A program made the translations under genes and the position numbers. DNA of 58,509 nucleotides from Alphaproteobacteria bacterium (GTDB lineage: Bacteria; Pseudomonadota; Alphaproteobacteria; Kiloniellales; DSM-21159): positions 1 to 58,509 of the forward strand of contig JAUILQ010000032.1 of assembly GCA_030433005.1 (NCBI GenBank), written 5' to 3'. The notes beneath the pieces were generated by a model. That model was not told where the DNA came from. It was given only the letters and a program-made list of their open reading frames with translations, and searched no databases. Below are positions 35,989-44,306 of this stretch, piece after piece (position 1 is the stretch's first letter; each line of letters starts with the position of its first letter).

Positions 35989-36069
35989 TTGTCACAAATT
36001 TACAGGACGGGCAAGCTTCACAACGATATCTTTACAGAAAATGTCAGCAATTCCAATATCTTATTGACT
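35989..36069. promoter_or_regulatory. AT-rich divergent control region
   Basis: A 9-bp palindrome TTGTCACAA (35989-35997) overlaps the first of two TTTACAG copies (35999-36005 and 36031-36037), which are 32 bp apart, about three helical turns. TTGACT at 36064-36069 could be a -35 box for the transporter operon. The XRE regulator gene lies to the left and the transporter to the right, so this is the likely XRE binding region (inference). Confidence 0.45.
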
Positions 36070-36175
36070 ATTTTTCACGGACGCCTAGCCTGTCGGGCAA
36101 TAACAGCCGCCGCAAAGAGACGACCCGGTCAGAACGTGGTCGCGCCATTGGCTCACGATGATGGGAGGAAGATGG

Positions 36176-37519
36176 ATGTCGTTCTTCGACGATAAGATTA
36201 ACCGCCGTCGCGTCCTGCAGGGCAGCGCCCTGCTCGGTGCCGGCCTCGCCGCGCCGATGGTCATGCGGCGCCGCGCCTGGGCGCAGGAGTTCCGCAACGA
36301 CCCGGGCAACGCCGGCAGCATCACGCTCGGCTTCAACGTGCCGCAGACCGGCCCCTACGCCGACGAGGGCGCCGACGAGCTCAAGGCCTACCAGCTGGCC
36401 GTCAAGCACCTCAACGGCGAGGGCGACGGCGGCATGATGAACACGATGAAGCCGAGCTCGCTGAAGGGCAACGGCGTCCTCGGCAAGAAGGTCGAGTACG
36501 TCACCGGCGACACCCAGACCAAGTCCGACGCGGCGCGCGCTTCCGCCAAGCGCATGATCGAGAAGGACGGCGTCCTGATGTTCTCCGGCGGCTCGTCCTC
36601 GGGCGTGGCCATCGCCCAGCAGTCGCTGGCGCAGGAGATGGGCGTCATCTTCATGAACGGCCTGACCCACTCCAACGACACCACGGGCAAGGACCGGCGG
36701 CGCTACGGCTTCCGCCACTTCTTCAACGCCTACATGTCGGGCCGCGCGCTCGGCCCGGTGCTCCAGGAGGAGATGGGCACCGACCGCCGCGCCTACCACC
36801 TGACGGCGGACTACACCTGGGGCTGGACCCAGGAGGAGTCGATCAAGAACACCACCGAGGAGCTCGGCTGGCAGACGGTCAACGCCGTCAAGACGCCGCT
36901 CGGTGCCGGTGACTTCTCGCAGTACATCACGCCGGTGCTGAACTCCGGCGCCGACGTGCTGATCCTGAACCACTACGGCAAGGACATGGTCAACTCCCTG
37001 ACCCAGGCGGTTCAGTTCGGCCTGCGGGACAAGCAGGCCAACGGCAAGAACTTCGAGATCGTCGTGCCGCTGTTCTCGCGCCTGATGGCCCAGGGTGCGG
37101 GCGAGAACATCAAGGGCATCCTCGGCACCACCAACTGGAACTGGTCGCTGCAGGACGAGGGCTCGCAGGCCTTCGTGAAGTCCTTCGGCCAGGAGTACGG
37201 CTACCCGCCGTCGCAGGCCGCCCACACCTGCTACGTCCAGACCCTGCTCTACGCCAACGCCTGCGAGATGGCCGGCACCTTCTATCCGCCGGAGGTCATC
37301 AAGGCGCTGGAGGGCTTCCAATTCGACGGCATGGGCAACGGCCCGACCGAGTACCGGGCCGAGGACCACCAGTGCTTCAAGTCGGTCCTGGTCGTGCGGG
37401 GCAACGACAACCCCACGAGCCAGTTCGACCTGCTCAAGGTGGTCAAGGAAGTGCCGCGCAGCCAGGTCGAGTATCCCCCGACCCTGTTCGGCGGCGAGCT
37501 CGGCCCCTACGAGGTCTGA
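36176..37519 (+). CDS. ABC transporter substrate-binding protein, Tat-exported
   Basis: The 447-residue periplasmic receptor of the Liv/amide type has the twin-arginine leader INRRRVLQGSALLGAGLAAPMVMRR-AWAQ and a mature start SITLGFNVPQTGPYADEGADE, with GVLMFSGGSSSGVAIAQQ later. Tat export suggests it folds before crossing the membrane. I choose ATG 36176 after GGGAGGAAG. Linkage to an ScfR-like regulator and an SSS-kinase suggests a small carboxylate or amino acid ligand (inference). A strong hairpin follows, so the receptor is probably made in excess over the permeases. Confidence 0.88.
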   Translation: MSFFDDKINRRRVLQGSALLGAGLAAPMVMRRRAWAQEFRNDPGNAGSITLGFNVPQTGPYADEGADELKAYQLAVKHLNGEGDGGMMNTMKPSSLKGNGVLGKKVEYVTGDTQTKSDAARASAKRMIEKDGVLMFSGGSSSGVAIAQQSLAQEMGVIFMNGLTHSNDTTGKDRRRYGFRHFFNAYMSGRALGPVLQEEMGTDRRAYHLTADYTWGWTQEESIKNTTEELGWQTVNAVKTPLGAGDFSQYITPVLNSGADVLILNHYGKDMVNSLTQAVQFGLRDKQANGKNFEIVVPLFSRLMAQGAGENIKGILGTTNWNWSLQDEGSQAFVKSFGQEYGYPPSQAAHTCYVQTLLYANACEMAGTFYPPEVIKALEGFQFDGMGNGPTEYRAEDHQCFKSVLVVRGNDNPTSQFDLLKVVKEVPRSQVEYPPTLFGGELGPYEV

Positions 37520-37537
37520 TCTCCTTGTAGCCTCTTG

Positions 37538-37570
37538 CGCCGGCCGTCCCCTAACCTGGGACGGCCGGCG
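37538..37570 (+). terminator. Partial terminator after the receptor gene
   Basis: CGCCGGCCGTCCC (37538-37550) pairs over 13 bp with GGGACGGCCGGCG (37558-37570), loop CTAACCT, followed by TCTTCTC. It lies 18 bp after the receptor stop and probably lets only part of transcription reach livH. Confidence 0.75.
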
Positions 37571-37601
37571 TCTTCTCGGGGTGTGGCCGCCCTAGGCAGG
37601 G

Positions 37602-37621
37602 GTCCGGCCGCGCGGCCGGAC
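37602..37621. repeat. 20-bp perfect palindrome
   Basis: GTCCGGCCGCGCGGCCGGAC lies 55 bp before livH and is flanked by CCTAGGC and GCCTA, which extend the pairing imperfectly. It may protect the 3' end of the receptor mRNA or mask the livH leader. Confidence 0.55.
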
Positions 37622-37675
37622 GCCTACGGGCCTAGACGGCCGGCGCCCCGACCTGGCTGAACCGGGACCAGGACA

Positions 37676-38692
37676 ATGGACGCATTCGTTCTCCAGATAC
37701 TCAACGGCCTGGACAAGGGCGGCGCCTACGCGCTGATCGCTCTCGGCCTGACGCTGATCTTCGGCACGCTGGGCGTGGTCAACTTCGCCCACGGCGCGCT
37801 GTTCATGCTGGGCGCCTTCTGCGCGGTCTCGCTGCAGAAGCTGCTGACCCTGTCGCAACAGATCAAGGACGAGAGCGTCACCTTCTTCGACGCCTACAAG
37901 GAAGTCCCCTATCTGGAGATCTGGTTCGGCGACACCGGCTCGATGATCATCGACTACGCGGTGCCGCTGTCGATCCTGCTCGCCATCCCGGTCATGCTGC
38001 TGATAGGCCTCGTCATGGAGCGCGGCCTGATCCAGTACTTCTACAAGCGCACCCACGCCGAGCAGATCCTGGTCACCTTCGGCCTGGCGATCGTGCTGCA
38101 GGAGATCGTCAAGTCGGTCTTCGGCGCCAATCCCGTGCCGACCCCGGCGCCCGAGATCGTCGCCGGCAGCGCCGACATCGGCGCGATGTTCGGGCTCGGT
38201 GCCGGCGTCGTCTATCCCTGGTGGCGCCTCATCTACCTGGTTTTCTCGCTGATCGTCATCGCGATCGTCTTCGCCTTCCTGCAGTTCACCACCTTCGGCA
38301 TGGTGGTGCGCGCCGGCATGGCGGACCGCGAGACCGTCGGCCTGCTGGGCATCAACATCCAGCGGCGCTTCACCATCGTCTTCGGCATCGCCGCGATCGT
38401 CGCGGGCCTGGCCGGCGTGATGTACACGCCGATCCTGCCGCCGGACTACCACATCGGCATGGAGTTCCTGGTGCTCTCCTTCGTCGTCGTCGTGGTCGGC
38501 GGCATGGGCTCGCTGCCCGGCGCGGTGACCGCCGGCTTCCTGCTCGGGATCCTGCAGTCCTTCGCCTCGATGACCGAGGTCAAGGATCTGATCCCGGGGA
38601 TCGACCAGATCATCATCTACCTCGTGGCAGTGGTGATCCTGCTGGTTCGTCCGCGCGGCCTGCTCGGTCGCAAGGGCGTGATGGAGGGCTGA
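37676..38692 (+). CDS. LivH-type ABC transporter permease
   Basis: The 338-residue permease has FVLQILNGLDKGGAYALIALGLTLIFGTLGVVNFAHGAL, a clear LivH/UrtB opening, and the C-terminal FLVLSFVVVVVGGMGSLPGAV block. An insert (about 60-90, QQIKDESVTFFDAYKEVPYLEIWF) lies between the first helices and looks periplasmic. It precedes livM by 3 bp. Confidence 0.9.
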   Translation: MDAFVLQILNGLDKGGAYALIALGLTLIFGTLGVVNFAHGALFMLGAFCAVSLQKLLTLSQQIKDESVTFFDAYKEVPYLEIWFGDTGSMIIDYAVPLSILLAIPVMLLIGLVMERGLIQYFYKRTHAEQILVTFGLAIVLQEIVKSVFGANPVPTPAPEIVAGSADIGAMFGLGAGVVYPWWRLIYLVFSLIVIAIVFAFLQFTTFGMVVRAGMADRETVGLLGINIQRRFTIVFGIAAIVAGLAGVMYTPILPPDYHIGMEFLVLSFVVVVVGGMGSLPGAVTAGFLLGILQSFASMTEVKDLIPGIDQIIIYLVAVVILLVRPRGLLGRKGVMEG

Positions 38693-38695
38693 GCC

Positions 38696-39880
38696 ATGCG
38701 GGACGCAACGCCACGCAGCGATCTTTTCTTCTTCCTTCTCTTCGCCGTCGCGGTGCTGACGATGCCGCTCTGGACGGCGCCCTTCGGGGCGTCCTATCCG
38801 GACCTGCTGCAGAAGTTCGCGATCTTCGGGATCTTCGCGATCGGCTTCAACATCCTGTTCGGCCTGACCGGCTACCTCTCGTTCGGCCACGCCGCCTTCC
38901 TGGGCGTCGGCTCCTACACGGCGGTCTGGTCGTTCAAGCTGCTGTCGATGAGCCCGATCCCGGCGGTGCTGTTCGGCATGCTGCTGGCCGGCCTGTTCGC
39001 GGCGGCGATCGGCTACGTCTCGCTGCGCCGGACCGGCATCTACTTCGCGATCCTGACGCTGGCCTTCGCGCAGATGTCCTACAACCTGGCCTATTCGGTG
39101 CTGACGCCGATCACCAACGGCGAGACCGGCCTGCAGCTGACCGCCGAGGACCCGCGCGCGCTCGACGCCCTGCTCGGGGTCGACCACGGCGCCGGCCTGC
39201 CGACGCCGAACCTCTTCGGCATCGAGATGATCGGCTTCCCCGCCTTCTACTTCTGCGCCGTCGCGCTGATCATCGCCTTCTACCTGGCCATGCGCATCGC
39301 CCGCTCGCCCTTCGGCACCATGCTGCGCGCGATCCACTCGAACCAGAATCGCCTGAGCTACACCGGCGTCAACACCCGCCCCTACGCGCTGACGGCCTTC
39401 GTCATCTCCGGCATGTACGCCGGGCTGGCCGGCTCGCTGCTGGCGGTCACCGACCCGCTGGCCGGCGCCGAGCGCATGCAGTGGACGGCCTCCGGCGAGG
39501 TCGTGCTGATGACCATCCTGGGCGGCGCCGGTACGCTGCTCGGCCCGGTGCTCGGCGCGGTCGTCATCAAGTACTTCGAGAACATCTTCTCGGCCTTCAA
39601 CAACGCGACGCTGCACGCCACCTTCGACTTCCTGCCGGGCTGGCTGGCCGATCCCTTCGTCGGGCTGCTCAGCCTGTTCGTCGGCGACGGCTGGCACCTG
39701 ACCCTCGGCCTGCTGTTCATGATCGTCGTGATCTTCCTGCCCGGCGGCATGATGGAAGGCATCAACCGCACGGCGAAGGCGGTGCGGCGGCGACGCGAAG
39801 CCCGTCACGGTGCCTCGGGCGATCAGGACAGCAAGGACGGCTCCGGCCTCTCGGCCCGCGCCTACCATCCGGGGGAGTGA
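38696..39880 (+). CDS. LivM-type ABC transporter permease
   Basis: The 394-residue permease has about ten membrane segments, with [31 protein letters not shown] (about 42-72) and the cytoplasmic docking segment [18 protein letters not shown]. It ends with a charged tail rich in Arg/Lys and Asp. It starts 3 bp after livH and 5 bp before livG. Confidence 0.9.
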   Translation: MRDATPRSDLFFFLLFAVAVLTMPLWTAPFGASYPDLLQKFAIFGIFAIGFNILFGLTGYLSFGHAAFLGVGSYTAVWSFKLLSMSPIPAVLFGMLLAGLFAAAIGYVSLRRTGIYFAILTLAFAQMSYNLAYSVLTPITNGETGLQLTAEDPRALDALLGVDHGAGLPTPNLFGIEMIGFPAFYFCAVALIIAFYLAMRIARSPFGTMLRAIHSNQNRLSYTGVNTRPYALTAFVISGMYAGLAGSLLAVTDPLAGAERMQWTASGEVVLMTILGGAGTLLGPVLGAVVIKYFENIFSAFNNATLHATFDFLPGWLADPFVGLLSLFVGDGWHLTLGLLFMIVVIFLPGGMMEGINRTAKAVRRRREARHGASGDQDSKDGSGLSARAYHPGE

Positions 39881-39885
39881 GGACC

Positions 39886-40641
39886 ATGTCGATCCTGCAG
39901 GTCCAGAACGTCAACAAGTCCTTCAGCGGGCTGCGCGCCCTCAACAACGTCAACCTGACGGTCGAGGAAGGCAGCGTCCACGCGATCATCGGGCCGAACG
40001 GCGCCGGCAAGTCGACGCTGCTCAACTGCTTCGTCGGCCGCCTGACCCCGGACACCGGCACGGTGACCTTCATGGGCCACTCGCTGGTCGGCCGGAAGCC
40101 GCACGAGATCAACCAGGTCGGCGTCGCCCGCGTGTTCCAGACGCCGGAGATCTTCGGCGACCTGACGCTGATCGAGAACGTCATGATCCCGACCCTGGCG
40201 CGGCGCGACGGTTCCTATGCCCTCAACGCCTGGCCGCGCGTCGACGGCCAGCGCCAGGTCATCGAGAAGGCCGAGCACCTGCTCGAGGACGTCGGCCTCG
40301 CCGACAAGAAGGACCTGACCGCCAACTCGCTGTCGCGCGGCGACAAGCGCCGCCTGGAGCTGGCCATGTGCCTGGTCCAGGATCCCAAGCTGCTGCTGCT
40401 CGACGAGCCGACCGCCGGCATGTCGCGCGCCGACACCAACGCGACGATCGACCTGCTCAAGCGCATCGGCGAGCGCGGCATCACCAAGATCGTCATCGAG
40501 CACGACATGCACGTCGTCTTCTCTCTCGCCCACACCATCTCCGTGCTCGCGCAGGGCACGGTGATCGCCGAGGGCAAGCCGGAGCAGATCAAGGGCGACC
40601 CGCGCGTGCAGGAAGCCTATCTCGGGGGCGCGCACCTATGA
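39886..40641 (+). CDS. LivG-type ABC ATPase
   Basis: In this 251-residue ATPase are Walker A GPNGAGKST, LivG-type VARVFQTPEIFGDLT, a signature reading SLSRGDKRRLELA in place of the usual LSGGQ, Walker B LLLLDEPTAGMS and the switch His in VIEHDMHVV. The C-terminus GDPRVQEAYLGGAHL is typical of LivG. The stop overlaps the start of livF (ATGA). Confidence 0.92.
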   Translation: MSILQVQNVNKSFSGLRALNNVNLTVEEGSVHAIIGPNGAGKSTLLNCFVGRLTPDTGTVTFMGHSLVGRKPHEINQVGVARVFQTPEIFGDLTLIENVMIPTLARRDGSYALNAWPRVDGQRQVIEKAEHLLEDVGLADKKDLTANSLSRGDKRRLELAMCLVQDPKLLLLDEPTAGMSRADTNATIDLLKRIGERGITKIVIEHDMHVVFSLAHTISVLAQGTVIAEGKPEQIKGDPRVQEAYLGGAHL

Positions 40642-41393
40642 ACGCTACGCAGGTCCAGACCGCCGACCGTCCCGCGGTCGAGACGCCGAACGCCTTCTTC
40701 TCCGCGCAGGGGCTGCAGGCCTATTACGGCGAGAGCTACATCGTCCAGGAGGTCTCCTTCGACATCCGCGAGGGCGAGATCGTCGCCCTGCTCGGCCGCA
40801 ACGGCGCCGGCAAGACCTCGACGTTGCGCACCATCGCGCGGGCGTCGAACCCGGAGCTGAAGGCCGGCCGTCTCTGGCTCGACGGCAAGCGCCTCGACAC
40901 CATGAAGGACTTCGAGGCCTCGCAGTACGGCGTCGGCCTGGTGCCCGAGGACCGGCGCATCATCCAGGGCCTGACGGTCGAGGAAAACCTGCAGCTCGCC
41001 CAGATCGCCGAGCCGACGGGCTGGTCGCTGGAGCGCGTCTACGAGCACTTCCCGCGGCTCGCCGAGCGGCGGAGGCAGGAGGGCACCACCCTGTCGGGCG
41101 GCGAGCAGCAGATGCTGGCCGTGGCCCGCGTGCTGGCCCGCGACATCAAGCTGCTGCTGCTCGACGAGCCCTACGAGGGCCTGGCCCCGGTGATCGTCCA
41201 GGAGATCGAGAAGATCCTGCGCGAGATCAAGGAGCTCGGCTTCACCACCATCATCGTCGAGCAGAACGCGGTCGCCGCGCTGCAGCTCGCCGACCGCGCG
41301 CTGATCCTCGACATGGGCCAGATCGTCTACGACGGCACTGCCAAGGAGGTCCTCGAGAACGAGGACCTGCGCCACCAGTACTTGGCGATCTGA
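40638..41393 (+). CDS. LivF-type ABC ATPase
   Basis: This is a 251-residue ATPase with Walker A GRNGAGKTS, VPEDRRIIQGLTVEENL, signature [13 protein letters not shown], Walker B LLLLDEPYEGLAPVI and IIVEQNAV. Unlike the LivF in the other Liv cluster it carries no Tm-1 extension. It overlaps livG by 4 bp and completes the transporter. Confidence 0.92.
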   Translation: MNATQVQTADRPAVETPNAFFSAQGLQAYYGESYIVQEVSFDIREGEIVALLGRNGAGKTSTLRTIARASNPELKAGRLWLDGKRLDTMKDFEASQYGVGLVPEDRRIIQGLTVEENLQLAQIAEPTGWSLERVYEHFPRLAERRRQEGTTLSGGEQQMLAVARVLARDIKLLLLDEPYEGLAPVIVQEIEKILREIKELGFTTIIVEQNAVAALQLADRALILDMGQIVYDGTAKEVLENEDLRHQYLAI

Positions 41394-41431
41394 CCCGGCG
41401 GCCGATCCGACGCGGCGGCCGGCGCCGCGCG

Positions 41432-41731
41432 ATGGGCGGACTGCTCGAGCTCTATCGCGGCGATCAGCCGCTGCGCCGCGCGCTCTGGGTCTACGCGCTG
41501 GCCTGGGGCACCCTGGCGAATCTCGTCGCCCTGCTCGCCTCGATGGCGGCGTTCGCGGCCGACGCGCCGCAGTGGCTCGCCCTGGCCCTCTTCCTGCTGC
41601 CCCTGCCCTACGTGCTGCTCGCCACGATCGGCGTCTGGCGCAGCGCGGGCGCCCCCTCCGTGCCGGCCCGCCAGGGCACCGCCGCGCGGCTGCTGGTGTC
41701 GGCCTGGGCCCTGGCGATGCTGCTTCTGTAG
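41432..41731 (+). CDS. Small hypothetical membrane protein
   Basis: The 99-residue protein has three hydrophobic segments (about 17-42, 48-67 and 83-99) and is not recognised. It starts 38 bp after livF on the same strand. The ribosome binding site is poor, so expression is less certain. Confidence 0.55.
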   Translation: MGGLLELYRGDQPLRRALWVYALAWGTLANLVALLASMAAFAADAPQWLALALFLLPLPYVLLATIGVWRSAGAPSVPARQGTAARLLVSAWALAMLLL

Positions 41732-41843
41732 CCGCCGCGCCGGGCCGCCGCCGGAGCCCCCCGGGGGCACACCCGGCCGCGCTTCGCCCCACCGCGGCAA
41801 CGCGCTATCGTCTCGCGCGGGCGACCAGCGATGGGGGGAAGAG

Positions 41844-42287
41844 ATGGCCGACGACGCCGACTTCATGGAGCGGGCCTACGCGCTCGCCCGCGACAGCTTT
41901 GAGGAGGGCGGCCTGCCGATCGGCGCCGTGCTGGTGCGCGACGGCCGGGTCATCGGCGCCGGCCACAACGAGCGCATCCAGAAGGGCGACCCGATCGCCC
42001 ACGGCGAGATGGCCTGCCTGCGCGACGCCGGCCGGCAGCGCAGCTACCGCGACACCACGCTCTACACGACGCTGTCGCCCTGCATGATGTGCGCCGGCAC
42101 GATCGTGCAGTTCGGCATCCCGCGCGTGGTGATCGGCGAGAACCGGACCTTCGGCGGCAACGAGGACTTCCTGCGCGCCCGCGGCGTCGAGGTCACCCTG
42201 CTCGACGACCCGCGCTGCAAGGCCCTGATGAAGCGCGTGATCGAGGAGCGCCCGCAGGACTGGTTCGAGGACATCGGGGCCGCCTGA
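41844..42287 (+). CDS. Cytosine deaminase, yeast FCY1 type
   Basis: The 147-residue zinc deaminase has AHGEMACL (His53, Glu55) and LSPCMMC (Cys80, Cys83). From recall it matches yeast cytosine deaminase Fcy1 closely: LYTTLSPC, the stretch after GEN, and the C-terminal ERPQDWFEDIG whose Asp143 equals the substrate-binding Asp155. It should convert cytosine to uracil and ammonia. Most bacteria use the unrelated CodA. ATG 41844 follows GGGGGGAAGAG. It lies 112 bp after the small membrane gene. Confidence 0.88.
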   Translation: MADDADFMERAYALARDSFEEGGLPIGAVLVRDGRVIGAGHNERIQKGDPIAHGEMACLRDAGRQRSYRDTTLYTTLSPCMMCAGTIVQFGIPRVVIGENRTFGGNEDFLRARGVEVTLLDDPRCKALMKRVIEERPQDWFEDIGAA

Positions 42288-42369
42288 CGGCAGCCTGCGG
42301 TCGGCGCCTGCAACCTTTCCCGTGGCATGGCTGTTCTCTTCCCCGGGGAACTCCCTGGGAAGCGGGCCC

Positions 42370-44268
42370 ATGCGCCAGACCCTGCGTTGGCTCGCCGCCG
42401 GCATCGGTGGCGCGATCGTCATGACCCTCGTCGCGGTCGTGCTGTTCTTCGCCTTGGGCGGGGCCAGCCGGCTCAAGCCGCTGGTCGAGGACCTCGCCTC
42501 CGTCGCCCTGGGCCGCGCGGTCACCCTCACGGGCTTCGACGCCGAGCCCGGCTGGCAGCTGACCCGACTGCGCTTCGAGGGCATCGCGATCGCCAACAGC
42601 GACTGGGCCGGCGACGCGCCGCTGGCCGAGCTGCGCGAGCTCAGCGTCTCGCTGCGGCCCAAGACCCTGCTCTGGGGGCCGCTCGAGCTGCCGAGTGTCG
42701 AGGCCTCGGGCGGCGCCGTCCGGCTGCTGCGCAACGCCGAGGGCGAGGCCAACTGGGCGCCGATCGAGGAAGCCGGCGAGGTCGCGGCGCCGGAGACGCG
42801 CTCCGGCGCGCCCGAGATCGGCCAGCTGGTCGTCAGCGACGTCTCGCTCTCCTACGAGGACCGCGAGGCCGGGATCGCGAAACAGGGCCGGCTGGCCAGC
42901 CTCGAGGGGACCGCGAACGAGGCCGACGGCGTGGCCTTCGCGCTGGAAGGCGAGACCGACGGCCAGTCTCTCACCGCCAGCTTCTCGGGCGGTGGCTTCC
43001 GCTCCCTCGTCGAGGGCGAGGCGCCCTATCCGGTCGAGCTGACCCTGGCCTACAACGGCATCGAGCTCGCCGCCGACGGCTCGATCGACGAGCCCGCGGC
43101 CTTCGAGGGCGTCGCGCTGCGCCTCGAGGTCTCCGGCGCCAACTTCGCCGATCTCTATCCCCTGGTCCCGGCCGCCCTGCCGGCGACGCCGCCCTTCTCG
43201 ATCGAGGGCGACCTCGTGCGCCGTGGCGACGCGGTCAGCCTGTCGGACTTCGCCGGCCGCATGGGCGACAGCGACGTTGCCGGCAGCCTCACCTACAACA
43301 CCGCTGGCGAGCGGCCGCTGCTGTCCGGGCGGATCGTCTCCGAGCGGCTCGACTTCGACGACCTGGCGCCTCTGATCGGCGCCGCGCCCAACCCCGAGGA
43401 GACGGCGAGCCGGGAGCAGGTCGCCGAAGCGCAGGAGCCGGGCCTATTCCCGGACGAGCCGATTCCGGTCGAGCGCTTCCGGGCCGCCGACCTGGACATC
43501 GAGCTGGAGGCGCCGCAGGTCGTCGACGCGACGATCCCGGTGACTGGCCTGACCGCGCATTTCCGCCTCCAGGACGCCCGGCTGGAGGTCCGGCCCCTGG
43601 AGCTCACCCTGCAGGGCGGCGGCACGGCCGGCGGCGAGCTGGCGGTCAACGCCCGGGAGGCCACGCCCTCGGCCGATCTCGCGCTGACGCTGAAGGACGT
43701 CTCGCTGAAACCCTGGTTCAGGAACAGCCGGTTCGTGGAGGAGATGGGCGGCCTGTTCGGCGGCAAGCTCTACCTGCTCGGCGTCGGCGCCAGCCTCGCC
43801 GAGATCGCCGGCTCGGCGCGCGGCAAGGGCGTGGTCACCTACCGCGAGGGCACGGTCAGCGGCCTGCTGGTCGAGGCGGCCGGCCTCGACGTGGTCGAGG
43901 CACTGGCCCTGGTCGTCGGCGACGACACGCCGGTGGCGGTACGCTGCGGCGGCGCCGGCTTCCACGCCGATCAGGGCAAAGTGCGCATCCTCCAGGCCTT
44001 CGTCGATACCTCGGACTCGCTGCTCGTCGCGGCGGGCGGCCTGGACCTGACGCAGCAGAGCCTGGATCTGCGCATCGAGGCCGAGCCGAAGGACTTCAGC
44101 CTGATCGACATGGCGGCGCCGGTGCGCGTCAGCGGCGCCATCGAGGATCCGGACTTCGAGATCGCCGATCTCGATCCCCTGCCCTTCTTCGAGCTCGGCG
44201 AGCAGGACAACATCGACTGCGCCGCGGCTTACGAGCAGCTCGCCGCCGCGGTGCGCGGCAAGAGCTGA
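42370..44268 (+). CDS. AsmA family protein
   Basis: The 632-residue protein has one N-terminal membrane helix (about 9-32) and a large periplasmic part rich in beta-strands. AsmA hallmarks include the N-terminal LASVALGRAVTLTGFDAEPGWQLTRLRFEGIAIAN and the C-terminal LDLTQQSLDLRIEAEPKDFSL with VRVSGAIEDPDFEI. AsmA-like proteins bridge the envelope and are linked to phospholipid movement and outer-membrane assembly. ATG 42370 is chosen. It is 82 bp downstream of the cytosine deaminase. Confidence 0.85.
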   Translation: MRQTLRWLAAGIGGAIVMTLVAVVLFFALGGASRLKPLVEDLASVALGRAVTLTGFDAEPGWQLTRLRFEGIAIANSDWAGDAPLAELRELSVSLRPKTLLWGPLELPSVEASGGAVRLLRNAEGEANWAPIEEAGEVAAPETRSGAPEIGQLVVSDVSLSYEDREAGIAKQGRLASLEGTANEADGVAFALEGETDGQSLTASFSGGGFRSLVEGEAPYPVELTLAYNGIELAADGSIDEPAAFEGVALRLEVSGANFADLYPLVPAALPATPPFSIEGDLVRRGDAVSLSDFAGRMGDSDVAGSLTYNTAGERPLLSGRIVSERLDFDDLAPLIGAAPNPEETASREQVAEAQEPGLFPDEPIPVERFRAADLDIELEAPQVVDATIPVTGLTAHFRLQDARLEVRPLELTLQGGGTAGGELAVNAREATPSADLALTLKDVSLKPWFRNSRFVEEMGGLFGGKLYLLGVGASLAEIAGSARGKGVVTYREGTVSGLLVEAAGLDVVEALALVVGDDTPVAVRCGGAGFHADQGKVRILQAFVDTSDSLLVAAGGLDLTQQSLDLRIEAEPKDFSLIDMAAPVRVSGAIEDPDFEIADLDPLPFFELGEQDNIDCAAAYEQLAAAVRGKS

Positions 44269-44306
44269 GCGGCGCCCGCTCGGCCGGGCTCCAGTTCAGG
44301 TCTCGG

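Noticed and set aside
37592..39868. A 758-codon minus-strand frame over livH and livM
   Set aside because: Antisense shadow: Glu/Asp/Gln/His-rich with no motif, opposite two clear permeases.
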